From an uncultured Hungatella sp. (GTDB taxonomy: Bacteria > Bacillota > Clostridia > Lachnospirales > Lachnospiraceae), in assembly GCA_949879795.1 (NCBI GenBank), contig CATLBR010000012.1, positions 21,826-85,825 on the forward strand: a DNA stretch of 64,000 nt, written 5' to 3'. Shown here piece after piece: positions 1-8,666 of the stretch. Every line of letters begins with the position of its first letter. Position 1 is the stretch's first letter. The notes under the pieces were generated by a model. That model was not told the origin of the DNA. It was given only the letters and a program-made list of their open reading frames with translations, and searched no databases. Both the position numbers and the translations under genes were made by a program.

Positions 1-1190
1 GCGGTCGTTCCGTCTTTCCACAGCATGTCAAGTCCTGCCTGGATAGAACCGTCTGTAAAATAGTTGGATATGCTGCCGGCGGCTCCGGGCTGCAGAGGTC
101 TGGCAGGTTTAGTAACTTCAAAAAGAACTTCATCTGCCGTTCTGCCTGCATCTTTTGTGCCATCGGAATTGAGGTAATAAAAATTCAGGCTGACCTGGCC
201 GGGATCAAGCTCGCCGCTCAAGATCTTGGCGCCGTCGGGAATCTCTATCTTCATATGATTCTCTTCCCCGATGCCTTCCGTGCCGTTGATAAGATCAAGA
301 GTCTGCCGCTTGCCGTCTTTATCAATATATTCTGCTTTCACATACAGATCATCCGGCCAGTCCTTCTTCGCGATAGGCCGCCCGGCGCTGTCCAGATGGT
401 AAATCTCGGATAAATCTTCATCGCGCGTAGTATCTTCCGTGCCGTTTTTAATCCCGTCATGTTCCGCGTCTTTCTTGTAGGTAACCTGAATGGGAATATA
501 ACTTGACAGCTCATCCAGCAGCACGTTCCGCTCATCCATCAACTCCAGGCTGGGCTGTCCGTGGATCTGGTTCTGCTTGATCTGACGGTTCAGAGAGCCG
601 ATCTGCTGGAGCATATCGTTCACCCTCTGAATGGCACCCTGCTCGCTGGTGCCGGTTCCGTCCAGACGGTTGTACTCCTCCATCTTGGCCTGCTCGATAT
701 CCCTGGCACTCTGATTCAGCAGGTTGGTCAGGGACTGCATCCTGGTGCGCAGCTCCGCCTCGTAGATGGGGTCGTTGACCTTGCCCAGATCATGCATGTT
801 AGTCAGGGTGGACTGGATGTCGTCAAAAGCCTTGCTGATGCCGGTTATGTGGGATTCATCCAAAAACGTGGCAAGCCGGTCCAAGGAGACCTGCATGGCA
901 TCGGAATATCCCGACTTCTGCATCTGGTTCCTGTACTGAGCATCCAGAAACGGGTCACGGATCTGAGTTACAGTGTCCATAGACACGCCGAATCCCACGG
1001 AGATCTCCGAACCGTTCATGTAGTGGGAGATGGGATGAGTGTAGTTCAGGCTGGATACCTGAAGCTGCTGTCTGGTATAGCCGGTGGTATTCATGTTGGC
1101 CAGGTTCTGCCCTGTGATGTCAAGCCGCTTCTGGTTGGCCTGCATGGCAGAGAGAGCGGTACTGAAACCGGCAAAGGTTGCTCTAACCAT
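1..1190 (-). CDS. flgK: Flagellar hook-associated protein 1 FlgK (C-terminus off window)
   Basis: FlgK is the first hook-filament junction protein, exported by the flagellar type III apparatus. The start at 1190 follows a GGAGG site; about 396 codons are visible and the frame stays open to base 1, so the C-terminal part is missing. The N-terminus (MVRATFAGFSTALSAMQANQ) and the following DITGQNLANMNTTGYTRQ are the standard rod/hook/HAP N-terminal signature. The segment SLTNLLNQSARDIEQAKMEE and the following coiled region fit FlgK rather than FlgE or FlgL. It is last of the visible leftward flgM-flgN-flgK operon, downstream of its own chaperone gene. The gene is not interrupted within the window. 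Confidence 0.95.
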   Translation of the reverse strand, partial: MVRATFAGFSTALSAMQANQKRLDITGQNLANMNTTGYTRQQLQVSSLNYTHPISHYMNGSEISVGFGVSMDTVTQIRDPFLDAQYRNQMQKSGYSDAMQVSLDRLATFLDESHITGISKAFDDIQSTLTNMHDLGKVNDPIYEAELRTRMQSLTNLLNQSARDIEQAKMEEYNRLDGTGTSEQGAIQRVNDMLQQIGSLNRQIKQNQIHGQPSLELMDERNVLLDELSSYIPIQVTYKKDAEHDGIKNGTEDTTRDEDLSEIYHLDSAGRPIAKKDWPDDLYVKAEYIDKDGKRQTLDLINGTEGIGEENHMKIEIPDGAKILSGELDPGQVSLNFYYLNSDGTKDAGRTADEVLFEVTKPARPLQPGAAGSISNYFTDGSIQAGLDMLWKDGTT

Positions 1191-1252
1191 ATGTGTATCC
1201 TCCAAAGTAATTCTTCAAAATTTGAGAAAATGTGTCTCTGTATCACAAATCA

Positions 1253-1269
1253 TCAGCCCCGGGGGCTGA
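1253..1269. repeat. Short perfect palindrome between flgN and flgK
   Basis: TCAGCCCC-G-GGGGCTGA is a perfect 17-base palindrome in the 102-base flgN-flgK gap. There is no T-run in the transcribed direction, so it is more likely an mRNA-stabilising or processing hairpin than a terminator. Its function is inferred only. Confidence 0.4.
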
Positions 1270-1292
1270 CGACAGATGTATCATGATGTATG

Positions 1293-1775
1293 TCAGACAT
1301 AAGTGTCCCGCATCTTGAGATGAGGCGGGGTCTTGGTACCGACGCTGCCGGTGCTGTCGTAGGAACCTCCCTGCTGCCGTGCAATGGCAGTCTCGATCTC
1401 GTGGATCCGCACCTTGATGATCTGCTCCGACGATTTGCGGCAATCGCCCAGCCGTTTCAGCTGCCGTTCCAGATCGGTGAACAGGGGAGCCAGAACCTTC
1501 TTCTCGGAGGGATCCGCTTTCTCCAGTATCTGGCGGAACGTGAGGGAATCCCAGCCCAGCTCTCTGGCCTGACGGATCCTGTGCTGTTCCAGGCCCCTGA
1601 GCTTCAGGATCTGAGCCTGTTCCTTTTGAATAATGCCGTCAAGAAGCTCGTGACGCTTCTGAGAGGCAGCCTGGGCTTTGTGATCCTCCACCTGGGCGAT
1701 GCTGCCGGTCAGAACAGTCAGGTCTTTGATGACGGCAATAAAATTGTCCAATAGTTCTTGTCTGTTGTGATTCAT
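1293..1775 (-). CDS. flgN: FlgN-family flagellar export chaperone
   Basis: A 160-residue, largely helical protein with heptad-like spacing throughout (for example the region around residues 1-60 and the segment LAPLFTDLERQLKRLGDCRK). Size, helix content and position between flgM and flgK match FlgN, the cytoplasmic chaperone that holds FlgK and FlgL before export. The start at 1775 has AAGGAGCC upstream. No signal peptide or membrane segment is present. FlgN proteins are poorly conserved, so the call rests partly on gene order; that order (flgM, flgN, flgK) is standard in Firmicutes. Confidence 0.85.
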   Translation of the reverse strand: MNHNRQELLDNFIAVIKDLTVLTGSIAQVEDHKAQAASQKRHELLDGIIQKEQAQILKLRGLEQHRIRQARELGWDSLTFRQILEKADPSEKKVLAPLFTDLERQLKRLGDCRKSSEQIIKVRIHEIETAIARQQGGSYDSTGSVGTKTPPHLKMRDTYV

Positions 1776-1821
1776 AAATCAACAGGCTCCTTTCTTACAT
1801 CCATCCGGGGACAGCTATGTG

Positions 1822-2115
1822 TCAGCCCAGACCCAGCATCCGTCCGGCGATGCGCTGTGAATCCGGAACGTAGGAACCCTCCGCGATTCTGTTCCCCAGT
1901 TCCTGGACCCGCTCCTGGCTGACATTCTTCAGCTGAGCAGATGTTCTGCGGGCCAGCATGCGGGCGAAGGTTTCATCATCGTCTGCCGCAGATGTTCTGC
2001 GGATATTCACGGTATCATAATCGCCTCTGGCCTTTTGAAGCTGGGGGGCGCGTCTCGACTGTACTGGAACCGATGGACGATAAGAGGTGTTCATTGCCTG
2101 AAATGTAATGTTCAT
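1822..2115 (-). CDS. flgM: Anti-sigma-28 factor FlgM
   Basis: A 97-residue protein starting at 2115, after GGGAGGTCACCT. An in-frame ATG 45 bases upstream lacks a ribosome site and was rejected. The C-terminal half (YDTVNIRRTSAADDDETFAR, then ELGNRIAEGSYVPDSQRIA) is the sigma-28-binding FlgM signature; I-x-x-G-x-Y-x-x-D/S is the hallmark. FlgM binds sigma-28 until the hook is finished and is then exported. It heads the leftward operon. A sigma-28-like promoter on the same strand (TTAT-N15-GTCGATAG) lies 64-90 bases upstream, giving the usual feedback loop. Confidence 0.92.
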   Translation of the reverse strand: MNITFQAMNTSYRPSVPVQSRRAPQLQKARGDYDTVNIRRTSAADDDETFARMLARRTSAQLKNVSQERVQELGNRIAEGSYVPDSQRIAGRMLGLG

Positions 2116-2178
2116 AGGTGACCTCCCTTCTGAAAAACTAGTGCACCTAAACATTGGCACACACTTCTATATAGTTAC

Positions 2179-2205
2179 CTATCGACACTTTTTAAACAAA
2201 GATAA
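2179..2205 (-). promoter_or_regulatory. Sigma-28-type promoter for flgM-flgN-flgK
   Basis: On the minus strand TTAT, 15 bases, GTCGATAG. The consensus for Firmicute sigma-D/sigma-28 is TAAA-N15-GCCGATAT; the -10 core CGATA and the spacing are preserved. It is the only such match upstream of flgM. Confidence 0.6.
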
Positions 2206-2262
2206 GCGCAAGGGTCCGTGATTTTTTCAGAAAGCCGTAAAAATAAAGTAAATTTATTTCCC

Positions 2263-2314
2263 TTGTACAAAAAGGGAATTAATTGTATAATAAAAACAGC
2301 AAACCCGCCGATAT
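2263..2314 (+). promoter_or_regulatory. Overlapping sigma-A and sigma-28-type promoters for the YlqG-like operon
   Basis: Two promoters are nested. The first is TTGTAC (2263-2268), 17 bases, TATAAT (2286-2291), a near-perfect sigma-A promoter. The second is TAAT (2288-2291), 15 bases, GCCGATAT (2307-2314), with a perfect sigma-28 -10. The sigma-28 -35 is made from the last bases of the sigma-A -10, so the two polymerases could not bind together. Confidence 0.65.
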
Positions 2315-2334
2315 ATAAACAATATGTTGTTTTG

Positions 2335-2402
2335 CCGTCGGGCAACGGTCGGACGGCCACCCGGCAAGGGTATGAATCACGGATGCCCGGATGGGCATAT
2401 CT
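2335..2402 (+). promoter_or_regulatory. Structured 5' leader with two hairpins
   Basis: GCCGTC (2335-) pairs with GACGGC across a 12-base loop. Further on, ATGCCC-GGAT-GGGCAT forms a tight 6-bp hairpin ending just upstream of the G-rich ribosome site of the gene starting at 2428. I compared it mentally with the c-di-GMP-I and -II aptamers and saw no conserved GCAAA or GNRA receptor pattern, so I leave its class open. Confidence 0.35.
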
Positions 2403-2427
2403 AAAGAAGTTGGGGGCTATATGATAT

Positions 2428-4044
2428 ATGGCTAATATATTGCAGGTGACCACACCGAATCTTAACGTAGATAACAGAAACATGGTGAATCCCCAGGACC
2501 CGAAGCACGGCGTGGGGAACCCGGCGATTCACAATCCTGCGGATCCCACCCGAGTGGTGAGAAGCGACGGGCGGGACGGAGAGCAGACCGGGAATACGGC
2601 CCAGGACGCGTTGTTTAATGTTATCAATTACGAGAGCAACTACGGTGCGTTTATCAAGGGCCTGGGTGAAGAAGGAGAACTGGCAGCGGTGTTGGAACGC
2701 CTGCTGTTTTCGGACATGGCGGCCATCAAAGACGCCGGGCAGACCGAGGTGGCGGCTCTGGTGGATAAGCTCATGATGACCATGAAGGTGGATTCACCGG
2801 AAGATCTTCTGGCGTTTGTGGAGGGGCAGGGAGATCTGCAGGCCAAGTTTACAGGGGATTTTTTCGACAAATTGAGATCTATCCTGACCCAGAGTTCTTC
2901 TCAGGGACTCTGGGAGTCGGCGCTGCCTTTTCTGAAGGCTTACAACAACTATTCTTCAGGAGCCCACCTTTTACAGCAGATGGGTTCCCTTACGATGGAT
3001 ATTGAACAACTTTTACTGCGGTCTTACCAGGAAGAGTTCAGGGAGCTGTCCCAGTCTATGGACTGGCAGGCAGCCAACGGGAACACGGCCCAGAACGCCC
3101 AGGTCCTCAACAAGGTCCTGATTCCCTACCTGTCCAGATATATTTCCAGGACCCACGACTACGGCCCCATAAGGGAGGCCACCATGCACCTTGTCTTTCA
3201 CGCTGCCAGATATCAGAACGGCGGTAAGGACAGGCTGATACAGCTTTTCGAGAATCTGGCAGGCAACAGAGATTTTATCAGGCTCTTTAAAGGGGAGGCC
3301 AGAGAGGAACTGGAGCGTCTGGCCGAGCAGTGGGAAGGGCAGGAAAGCATGGAAGAAAGCCGGAAGGCCGATGCGCCGGAAGGCGGGAGAGAAGGCCTGG
3401 AGGAGATTTTAAGAGGGGCGGGAGAAGGAAGAACGCCTCTGAAGGATGTTGGAGGGCCTCTGGGGCAGATGCTCAGAGAGGAACTGGAAGGACTTTTGAA
3501 GGCAGGGTCCGAGGAGGGAGCCAGACAGAAACCTCTGTCCGGGTTCGCGGAAGGGCTGTCCCAGCTGGTTTTAAAGGGAGCCAACGGCCAGGCCGGTCTG
3601 GAGAACGTTCAGCAGTTTTACACGATCATGAACGGCATGCTTCTCAACGAGAGTGTGTATATGCCGCTGCTTCATTTTATTATTCCTTTCCAGTATGAAG
3701 ACAAGAATGTGATGTCAGAGATGTGGATCGATCCGGATTCCAAGAGAGAGGACGACGGCAGAGGGCGGAAGGTCAAGATGTTTTTGAAGTTTGACATCCA
3801 CAATGTGGGTAAGTTTGAACTGGTTATGACTCTGCAGGACCGTCAGGCGTCGGTACAGCTCTTTGTCCCGCCTCACCTGGCAAAGGAGGATAAGAAGATT
3901 CAGACAGATGTGGCGGATATATTAAAAGGAAACGGTATCCGCTTCGGCCAGCTGATGGTGCGTCAGCGCCGCAGGGACAGGAGAGTGGACGAGATCTTCC
4001 CTGAGATACGGGAGAAGGAGAGAACGATCAATGTCAGAATTTGA
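2428..4044 (+). CDS. YlqG/FliK-like flagellar protein
   Basis: 538 residues without a signal peptide. The N-terminal half is helical. Residues about 310-385 are low complexity and rich in Glu, Gly and Arg. The C-terminal 130 residues (MTLQDRQASVQLFVPPHL, then VADILKGNGIRFGQLMVRQR) resemble the FliK-type C-terminal domain that talks to FlhB. The next gene is a stand-alone FlhB C-terminal domain; this pairing matches ylqG-ylqH of Bacillus subtilis, where the first protein is also long and variable. The start at 2428 has a GGGGG stretch upstream; ATG at 2421 gives only four codons. Exact biochemical role is unknown; a part in export switching or hook-length control is inferred. Confidence 0.7.
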   Translation: MANILQVTTPNLNVDNRNMVNPQDPKHGVGNPAIHNPADPTRVVRSDGRDGEQTGNTAQDALFNVINYESNYGAFIKGLGEEGELAAVLERLLFSDMAAIKDAGQTEVAALVDKLMMTMKVDSPEDLLAFVEGQGDLQAKFTGDFFDKLRSILTQSSSQGLWESALPFLKAYNNYSSGAHLLQQMGSLTMDIEQLLLRSYQEEFRELSQSMDWQAANGNTAQNAQVLNKVLIPYLSRYISRTHDYGPIREATMHLVFHAARYQNGGKDRLIQLFENLAGNRDFIRLFKGEAREELERLAEQWEGQESMEESRKADAPEGGREGLEEILRGAGEGRTPLKDVGGPLGQMLREELEGLLKAGSEEGARQKPLSGFAEGLSQLVLKGANGQAGLENVQQFYTIMNGMLLNESVYMPLLHFIIPFQYEDKNVMSEMWIDPDSKREDDGRGRKVKMFLKFDIHNVGKFELVMTLQDRQASVQLFVPPHLAKEDKKIQTDVADILKGNGIRFGQLMVRQRRRDRRVDEIFPEIREKERTINVRI

Positions 4045-4369
4045 TGAACTGATGCGGCAGAAAGCCGTGGCTTTAAAGTACAGTCCTGAGAGGAACGGCG
4101 CTCCGGTGATCGTGGCCTCAGGCATGGGATATATGGCGGAGAAGATCACGGAGACAGCCATGGAAGCAGGTGTGCCGGTCTATGAGGATGATTCCCTGGC
4201 GACACTTCTGACCCAGCTTCAGCTGGGGGCGGAGATCCCGAAAGAACTGTATCAGGCGATTGTTGATATCTATATCTATTTTCTTGGGTACGTTCCTGGG
4301 GAGGGAGATACGCTGGAGAAAGGCTCGGAGGAGCAGGGAACAGAAGAATCGGCGGCGGGGAAGTCCTGA
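4031..4369 (+). CDS. Stand-alone FlhB C-terminal domain protein (FlhX/YlqH type)
   Basis: 112 residues, overlapping the upstream gene by 14 bases, so the two are translationally coupled. The segment KAVALKYSPERNGAPVIVAS, followed by MAEKITETAMEAGVPVYEDD and QLQLGAEIPKELYQAIVDIY, is the cytoplasmic C-terminal fold of FlhB-family export-switch proteins. The N-P-T-H autocleavage motif of full FlhB is replaced by region NGAPVIVAS, so self-cleavage is not expected. In other bacteria FlhX can stand in for the cleaved FlhB piece in substrate switching. The last 20 residues are an acidic, disordered tail. Confidence 0.88.
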   Translation: MSEFDELMRQKAVALKYSPERNGAPVIVASGMGYMAEKITETAMEAGVPVYEDDSLATLLTQLQLGAEIPKELYQAIVDIYIYFLGYVPGEGDTLEKGSEEQGTEESAAGKS

Positions 4370-4399
4370 GGCAGATGATTTGACATAAGGAGATATGAC

Positions 4400-5779
4400 A
4401 TGAATAGAGTGATAAAGCGATGGGCAGCGTTTGTTTTGGCATGCTTTTGTCTCGCGGCGGCAGTGCCGACGGATTGCCTGGCAGCTACGAAGCCTATAAA
4501 TTCCGTGAGCATAAAAGTCTCGTCGAAGCTGAAAGCAGGAGGGACTCTGCCGGGCATCGATATCGGAGGCGGCAGCGAGTCTGACGGCGGGATTGCGGTA
4601 TCGGGAGGCGGCTCCCAGTACACGGTGGTCAGCGCTCAGTGGGTGAACAGCGGGTCCAAGGAGCTGGCGGCCGGCGATGACCCCAAGATGAAGGTGATCC
4701 TGGAGCCCGCGGATGTGAGCCAGTACTATTTCCTGGCCAGCTACAAGGCCTCCAATGTGAAGATCAGCGGGGGCACATTCGTCACGGCGAAGAGGAACGG
4801 GGACAATCTGGAGGTTACCTTGAGGATCACCCCGGTAAAGGGCGACTATGATCCGCCAAAGGACGCCTACTGGAATGAGAAGAACCTGGGAGAGGCCAGG
4901 TGGGAGAGGCCGGAGAACGACTCGGGGCACTATGAGGTGCAGCTTCTCCGGGATGAGAAGAATGTTTTTAAAGTGGAGAGTACCTCCGCCACCAGCTATA
5001 ATTTTTATCCCTATATGACAAAGACAGGGGATTACAGCTTCAAGATCCGCACGATTCCCGACACGGATTTTCAAAAAAAATACGGAAAGAAAAGCGACTG
5101 GCTCGAGTCGGGCGAACTGAGGATCACCGACAGATACGTGTCGGACGGCAAAGGACAGCAGTCGTCCAGCCCCAGCACGGTGAAAGGCACGGATCAGAAG
5201 ACGGGATGGTTTGAAGAAGGAAATGTGTGGAAGTATCGATATCCTTCCGGGGATCTGTGTACCGACGCCTGGGAGAACATCGACGGGTACTGGTACTATT
5301 TTGACGGCAGCAGCAATATGGTGACGGGGTGGCAGACCATCGGGGCAGAGCGGTACTATTTTCACGGCAACGGTCAGATGGCCACAGGCTGGACGAAGGT
5401 GGACGATATATGGTATTATTTTCTGCCTGAAAAAGAAGGCGGGCGTTCTCTGGGAACCATGGCCCCGTCAGGCTGGCGGGTCATCACCGGATATTACTAC
5501 TATTTCAATCAGGACGGAAGTCTCTGTACGGGATGGCTGGAGCTGGACGGCAAACGGTACTACCTGAACACCCTGGAGAACAGTCTTCAGGGAGCCATGT
5601 TCACAGGCTGGATACGGCGGGACGAGAATACATATTTCGCGGATACCAACGGTGAGATCATCACAGGCTGGTATGATATAGACGGGTCCTGGTATTACTT
5701 TTATCCTGATTCCGGGGAGATGGCCAGGGACACGTGGATCGACGGATTGTATATTGATTCTGACGGGATTTGGCAGTAG
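4400..5779 (+). CDS. Secreted protein with C-terminal wall-binding (choline-binding type) repeats
   Basis: 459 residues with AAGGAG upstream of the ATG. Residues 1-28 are a signal peptide (MNRVIKRWAAFVLACFCLAA, cleavage near CLAA). The central part (about 30-250) is a beta-rich domain with a fibronectin-like stretch (ARWERPENDSGHYEVQLL). From about residue 270 to the end there are seven or eight CW_binding_1 repeats with the pattern WYYFDG-NMVTGW. Such repeats bind choline or related wall decorations. It lies between FlhX and a paralogue in a flagellar operon, suggesting a wall-anchored partner of the motor or a remodelling factor. No catalytic domain is visible. Confidence 0.85.
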   Translation: MNRVIKRWAAFVLACFCLAAAVPTDCLAATKPINSVSIKVSSKLKAGGTLPGIDIGGGSESDGGIAVSGGGSQYTVVSAQWVNSGSKELAAGDDPKMKVILEPADVSQYYFLASYKASNVKISGGTFVTAKRNGDNLEVTLRITPVKGDYDPPKDAYWNEKNLGEARWERPENDSGHYEVQLLRDEKNVFKVESTSATSYNFYPYMTKTGDYSFKIRTIPDTDFQKKYGKKSDWLESGELRITDRYVSDGKGQQSSSPSTVKGTDQKTGWFEEGNVWKYRYPSGDLCTDAWENIDGYWYYFDGSSNMVTGWQTIGAERYYFHGNGQMATGWTKVDDIWYYFLPEKEGGRSLGTMAPSGWRVITGYYYYFNQDGSLCTGWLELDGKRYYLNTLENSLQGAMFTGWIRRDENTYFADTNGEIITGWYDIDGSWYYFYPDSGEMARDTWIDGLYIDSDGIWQ

Positions 5780-5796
5780 AATGTGAGGTGAAGTGA

Positions 5797-7089
5797 TTGA
5801 ACAGAGTTGTTTGGAAGAATGTGAAAAGGATGACGGCGGGCGCCGCGGCGTGTCTGGTTGTCCTGGCGATGCAGGAGGCGTCGTCGCGGTTTGCCTGGGA
5901 GCAGGAAGAATATATCAGCGAAACATTTGACCTGGCGGGAACTCTGGGGGCAGGCACGGTCATCACGGCTTACGGCGCCGAGTCCAGCGTGATCGAGGAT
6001 GTGAGCATCACGTTGAAGACTACATTCGGAGAGCAGGAGGAGATCCCTGAACCGGAGATTACCGTGGGCGGCAACAATTATTATATTGTGGATTATCAGT
6101 ACAGAACGGATTACGAGAAGTGGAAACCAGGGAAAAAAGTCCGGATAGAGATTAATCTGGCGCCTGAGGACGGAAAGGTGTTTCCCACATCCCTCAACCG
6201 TTCCAAGTGCAAGGTGTCGGGGGCCGATTATGTGTCGGCCAAGGCGCTGGACGATGAGAAGTTCCAGGTGAAGGTGGATTACAAGCCTGTGACTGTTTTG
6301 GGAAACACCACCCAGGCGGGCTGGAGCAGTACTTACAAAAACAGGGCGGTGTGGAAGGCGGTGGATTATGCGCCGGGATATTCCGTGATCCTATATGGAG
6401 ACAACAAGGTAGTAAAACGTCTGAACGTTGAGACTACCACTGTGGATCTGTCGGAGTTCATGAAGGATGAAGATAAGACATATTACTATGAAGTGAAAGC
6501 GGTTCCCATCACTTCTGACCAGAAGAAATACCTGAAAGAGGGGGAGGTGGTGACCTCCACAGAACAGGAGTACGACTGGGAGGAGATGGGCAGCGCCACT
6601 GCCGACGGGGGAGACATTAAGGGAAACAATTATATCCTCCCTGACGGAAGCAAAGAGAAGAATACCTGGAAGAAGATTTCCAACCAGTGGTACTATTTTG
6701 ACGGCAGCGGCAATATGACCAAGGGCTGGACAGTTATAGACGGATTCTGGTATTATATGGATGAGCGGGGAATCATGAAAACCGGCTGGGTGAATCCGTC
6801 GGGGGATTCCTGGTACTATCTGTCGGAAAGCGGTCCTATGCTCACGGGCTGGGTTCAGCCGGCGCCGGGCTCCTGGTATTATACGGACGGCTCGGGGCTT
6901 ATGCAGAGAGGCTGGGTATCGGTGAACGGGATCTGGTATTATCTGGGGACGGACGGAAAGATGTGCACGGGATGGAACATGATTTCCGGCGCTTGGTATT
7001 ATCTCAACAACGACGGCAGCATGGCTGTCAACACCACAGTGGACGGGTGGACCATCGGGGCAGACGGGATAGCTTCGGAGAGACGGTAG
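5797..7089 (+). CDS. Second secreted wall-repeat protein, paralogue of the preceding gene
   Basis: 430 residues from a TTG start with GAGGTGA upstream; the start is supported because LNRVVWKN aligns with the MNRVIKRW start of the paralogue 17 bases away. It has an N-terminal signal sequence (hydrophobic [12 protein letters not shown]). The middle repeats the same domain plan as its neighbour (a DISITLK-like strand region, then [20 protein letters not shown], matching the fibronectin-like piece). Six C-terminal WYY-x-GxM-xxGW wall-binding repeats begin near residue 290. The pair clearly arose by tandem duplication, with the repeats diverging in number. Choline or teichoic acid binding is inferred from the repeat family. 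Confidence 0.85.
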   Translation: MNRVVWKNVKRMTAGAAACLVVLAMQEASSRFAWEQEEYISETFDLAGTLGAGTVITAYGAESSVIEDVSITLKTTFGEQEEIPEPEITVGGNNYYIVDYQYRTDYEKWKPGKKVRIEINLAPEDGKVFPTSLNRSKCKVSGADYVSAKALDDEKFQVKVDYKPVTVLGNTTQAGWSSTYKNRAVWKAVDYAPGYSVILYGDNKVVKRLNVETTTVDLSEFMKDEDKTYYYEVKAVPITSDQKKYLKEGEVVTSTEQEYDWEEMGSATADGGDIKGNNYILPDGSKEKNTWKKISNQWYYFDGSGNMTKGWTVIDGFWYYMDERGIMKTGWVNPSGDSWYYLSESGPMLTGWVQPAPGSWYYTDGSGLMQRGWVSVNGIWYYLGTDGKMCTGWNMISGAWYYLNNDGSMAVNTTVDGWTIGADGIASERR

Positions 7090-7115
7090 TAATTTTAGGA
7101 AGAGGAGCATATATT

Positions 7116-7940
7116 ATGGAATTAGCGGTATCATCAGTCAACGGGGAGGCGGTCAACGCTCAGAATCACCGGACTGTGCAGACAGAGAAGACCAGCGAGT
7201 CATTTCAGACAGCATTTAAGGAGGCCACCAGCAAGACCGAGAGCATGGACGCCATCTTCGCCGAGGCGGCGGCCCGCTACGGGGTGTCGGAAAAACTTTT
7301 AAAGTCGGTTGCCAAGGCGGAATCTAATTTCAATCCCAAGGCGGTCTCCAAGGCAGGAGCCATCGGTGTGATGCAGCTCATGCCCGCCACTGCCAGATCT
7401 CTGGGAGTTACGGATCCCTATGACGCCAGGCAGAATATTATGGGCGGGGCAAAGTATTTGAAAGAGAATCTGGATCGCTTCGGGGGCAATGTAAGCCTGG
7501 CGCTTGCCGCTTACAACGCAGGGCCCAATGCCGTCCAAAAGTATGGCGGGATTCCCCCCTACAAAGAGACTCAGAATTATGTAAAGACAGTCACATCCTA
7601 CATGAACGGCTCTCCGATTTCCACGGGAAAGACCCTTGAGAAGAGCAGCACCGCGGCCCAGACTCTGGCAGGCCTGTATGGTTCTTCCTCTCTTTTGTCG
7701 TCAGGCTCGAGCGGATCTTACGGGCAGTCAACAGGGCTTTACGGCCTTCTGAACGGCGGAGTGGGAAGCTATTATGGTTCCGGTTCCGGCGCCCTCAGCG
7801 CCCTCCTGGGATCGGCGTCCGTGGGCGGTGACGGAGATACCATCACTCTGGATAAAGAGAGTTTTATCAGTCTTATAGAGATCATGCGTCTGCAGATGAT
7901 GATGAATGCCAGCAGAGAGGTGGGTTCCATAACCATATAA
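7116..7940 (+). CDS. Lytic transglycosylase, SLT domain (GH23)
   Basis: 274 residues starting at 7116 behind AGGAAGAGGAG; the longer frame from 6963 overlaps the previous gene and has no ribosome site. The SLT fold covers about residues 45-160: catalytic Glu69 in [24 protein letters not shown], and [10 protein letters not shown] near the active site. It would cleave peptidoglycan glycan strands to 1,6-anhydro products. There is no signal peptide, so export may be through the flagellar apparatus, as for FlgJ-type muramidases; this is inference from the operon. The C-terminus (about 170-274) is rich in Gly and Ser, ending in a helix ([20 protein letters not shown]). Confidence 0.88.
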   Translation: MELAVSSVNGEAVNAQNHRTVQTEKTSESFQTAFKEATSKTESMDAIFAEAAARYGVSEKLLKSVAKAESNFNPKAVSKAGAIGVMQLMPATARSLGVTDPYDARQNIMGGAKYLKENLDRFGGNVSLALAAYNAGPNAVQKYGGIPPYKETQNYVKTVTSYMNGSPISTGKTLEKSSTAAQTLAGLYGSSSLLSSGSSGSYGQSTGLYGLLNGGVGSYYGSGSGALSALLGSASVGGDGDTITLDKESFISLIEIMRLQMMMNASREVGSITI

Positions 7941-7967
7941 GCAGGAAACCGCAAGAGGGAAGAAACC

Positions 7968-8000
7968 GTGCCGTGACAGGGCGGCCTGTCTGCCCGGCAC
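7968..8000 (+). promoter_or_regulatory. Nested hairpin upstream of the PilZ gene
   Basis: GTGCCG (7968-7973) pairs with CGGCAC (7995-8000), and between them ACAGG pairs with CCTGT. There is no T-run, so it probably marks an mRNA processing or stabilising point inside the operon. Confidence 0.35.
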
Positions 8001-8036
8001 AGGGAATACGGGCGTGAAGGAGGAAGGATTTACGTT

Positions 8037-8666
8037 ATGAAATTAAGGGATTGCGAGACCTGTCTGGTATATGGAACGGACAATAAACCTCTCTCCAGGG
8101 CAAGGGTGGAGACTGACCAGAATGAGAATATCCGGTTGTATTTCAGCAATTACAAGCTTCGCAGCGTCAGATTTCAGACGTATGTGGATTTCTATGACAC
8201 ACAGCAGGGACTGATTCGCTGCTTCTGCGAGTTGGTGCTCCGAAAGAATGTTCAGGAAAACAGGATGATGGAGCCCTGGACGGGGGACTGTGAAGTTCTG
8301 GAGATCACCAATATATATCAGAGACAGCAGGATCTGAGAGTGAGAGTACATATCTCTACAGAATTTACCTTGGACAGCGGAATGTTCTTTGTAGGTACCA
8401 TAAAGAATATCAGCGCCGGAGGCATCTACCTGGTGACCTCCCAGGCCATCAAGACGGGGGAGCGCCTGTCCTTCAGTCATCGGTTTGACAAAGAACTGTG
8501 TCAGATGAAAGTGGAGATCCTTCGGGCCAGAGGTGCGGCCACAGGCGGTTTCGGCTATGGCTGCAAGTTTATCAATCTGCCGCCGGAGACAGAGGCTACC
8601 ATACGAAAATTTGTCTTCGCCAAACAGATGGAGAAACAGAAGCAGCAGGGAAGGAAAAAGCTGTGA
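8037..8666 (+). CDS. PilZ-domain c-di-GMP receptor (DgrA/YpfA-like flagellar brake)
   Basis: 209 residues with AAGGAGGAAGGA upstream. The N-terminal half (about 1-95) has the beta-rich layout of YcgR/YpfA N-terminal domains. The PilZ domain spans about 95-195; it has the N-x-S-x-x-G motif as NISAGG at 124-129. The upstream arginine motif is R96-x4-R101 rather than R-x3-R, so c-di-GMP binding is likely but the arginine spacing is unusual. Proteins of this build slow the flagellar motor when c-di-GMP is high, which fits its place in a flagellar operon. The stop codon overlaps the next start (GTGA), so translation is coupled. Confidence 0.85.
   Translation: MKLRDCETCLVYGTDNKPLSRARVETDQNENIRLYFSNYKLRSVRFQTYVDFYDTQQGLIRCFCELVLRKNVQENRMMEPWTGDCEVLEITNIYQRQQDLRVRVHISTEFTLDSGMFFVGTIKNISAGGIYLVTSQAIKTGERLSFSHRFDKELCQMKVEILRARGAATGGFGYGCKFINLPPETEATIRKFVFAKQMEKQKQQGRKKL

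Noticed and set aside
2335..2402. c-di-GMP riboswitch ahead of the flagellar operon
   Set aside because: Hairpins are present, but I could not see the conserved aptamer bases of either c-di-GMP class; only the structure is reported.
4118..5365. 415-codon open frame on the minus strand
   Set aside because: Antisense to the FlhX and wall-repeat genes; no ribosome site and no recognisable motif.
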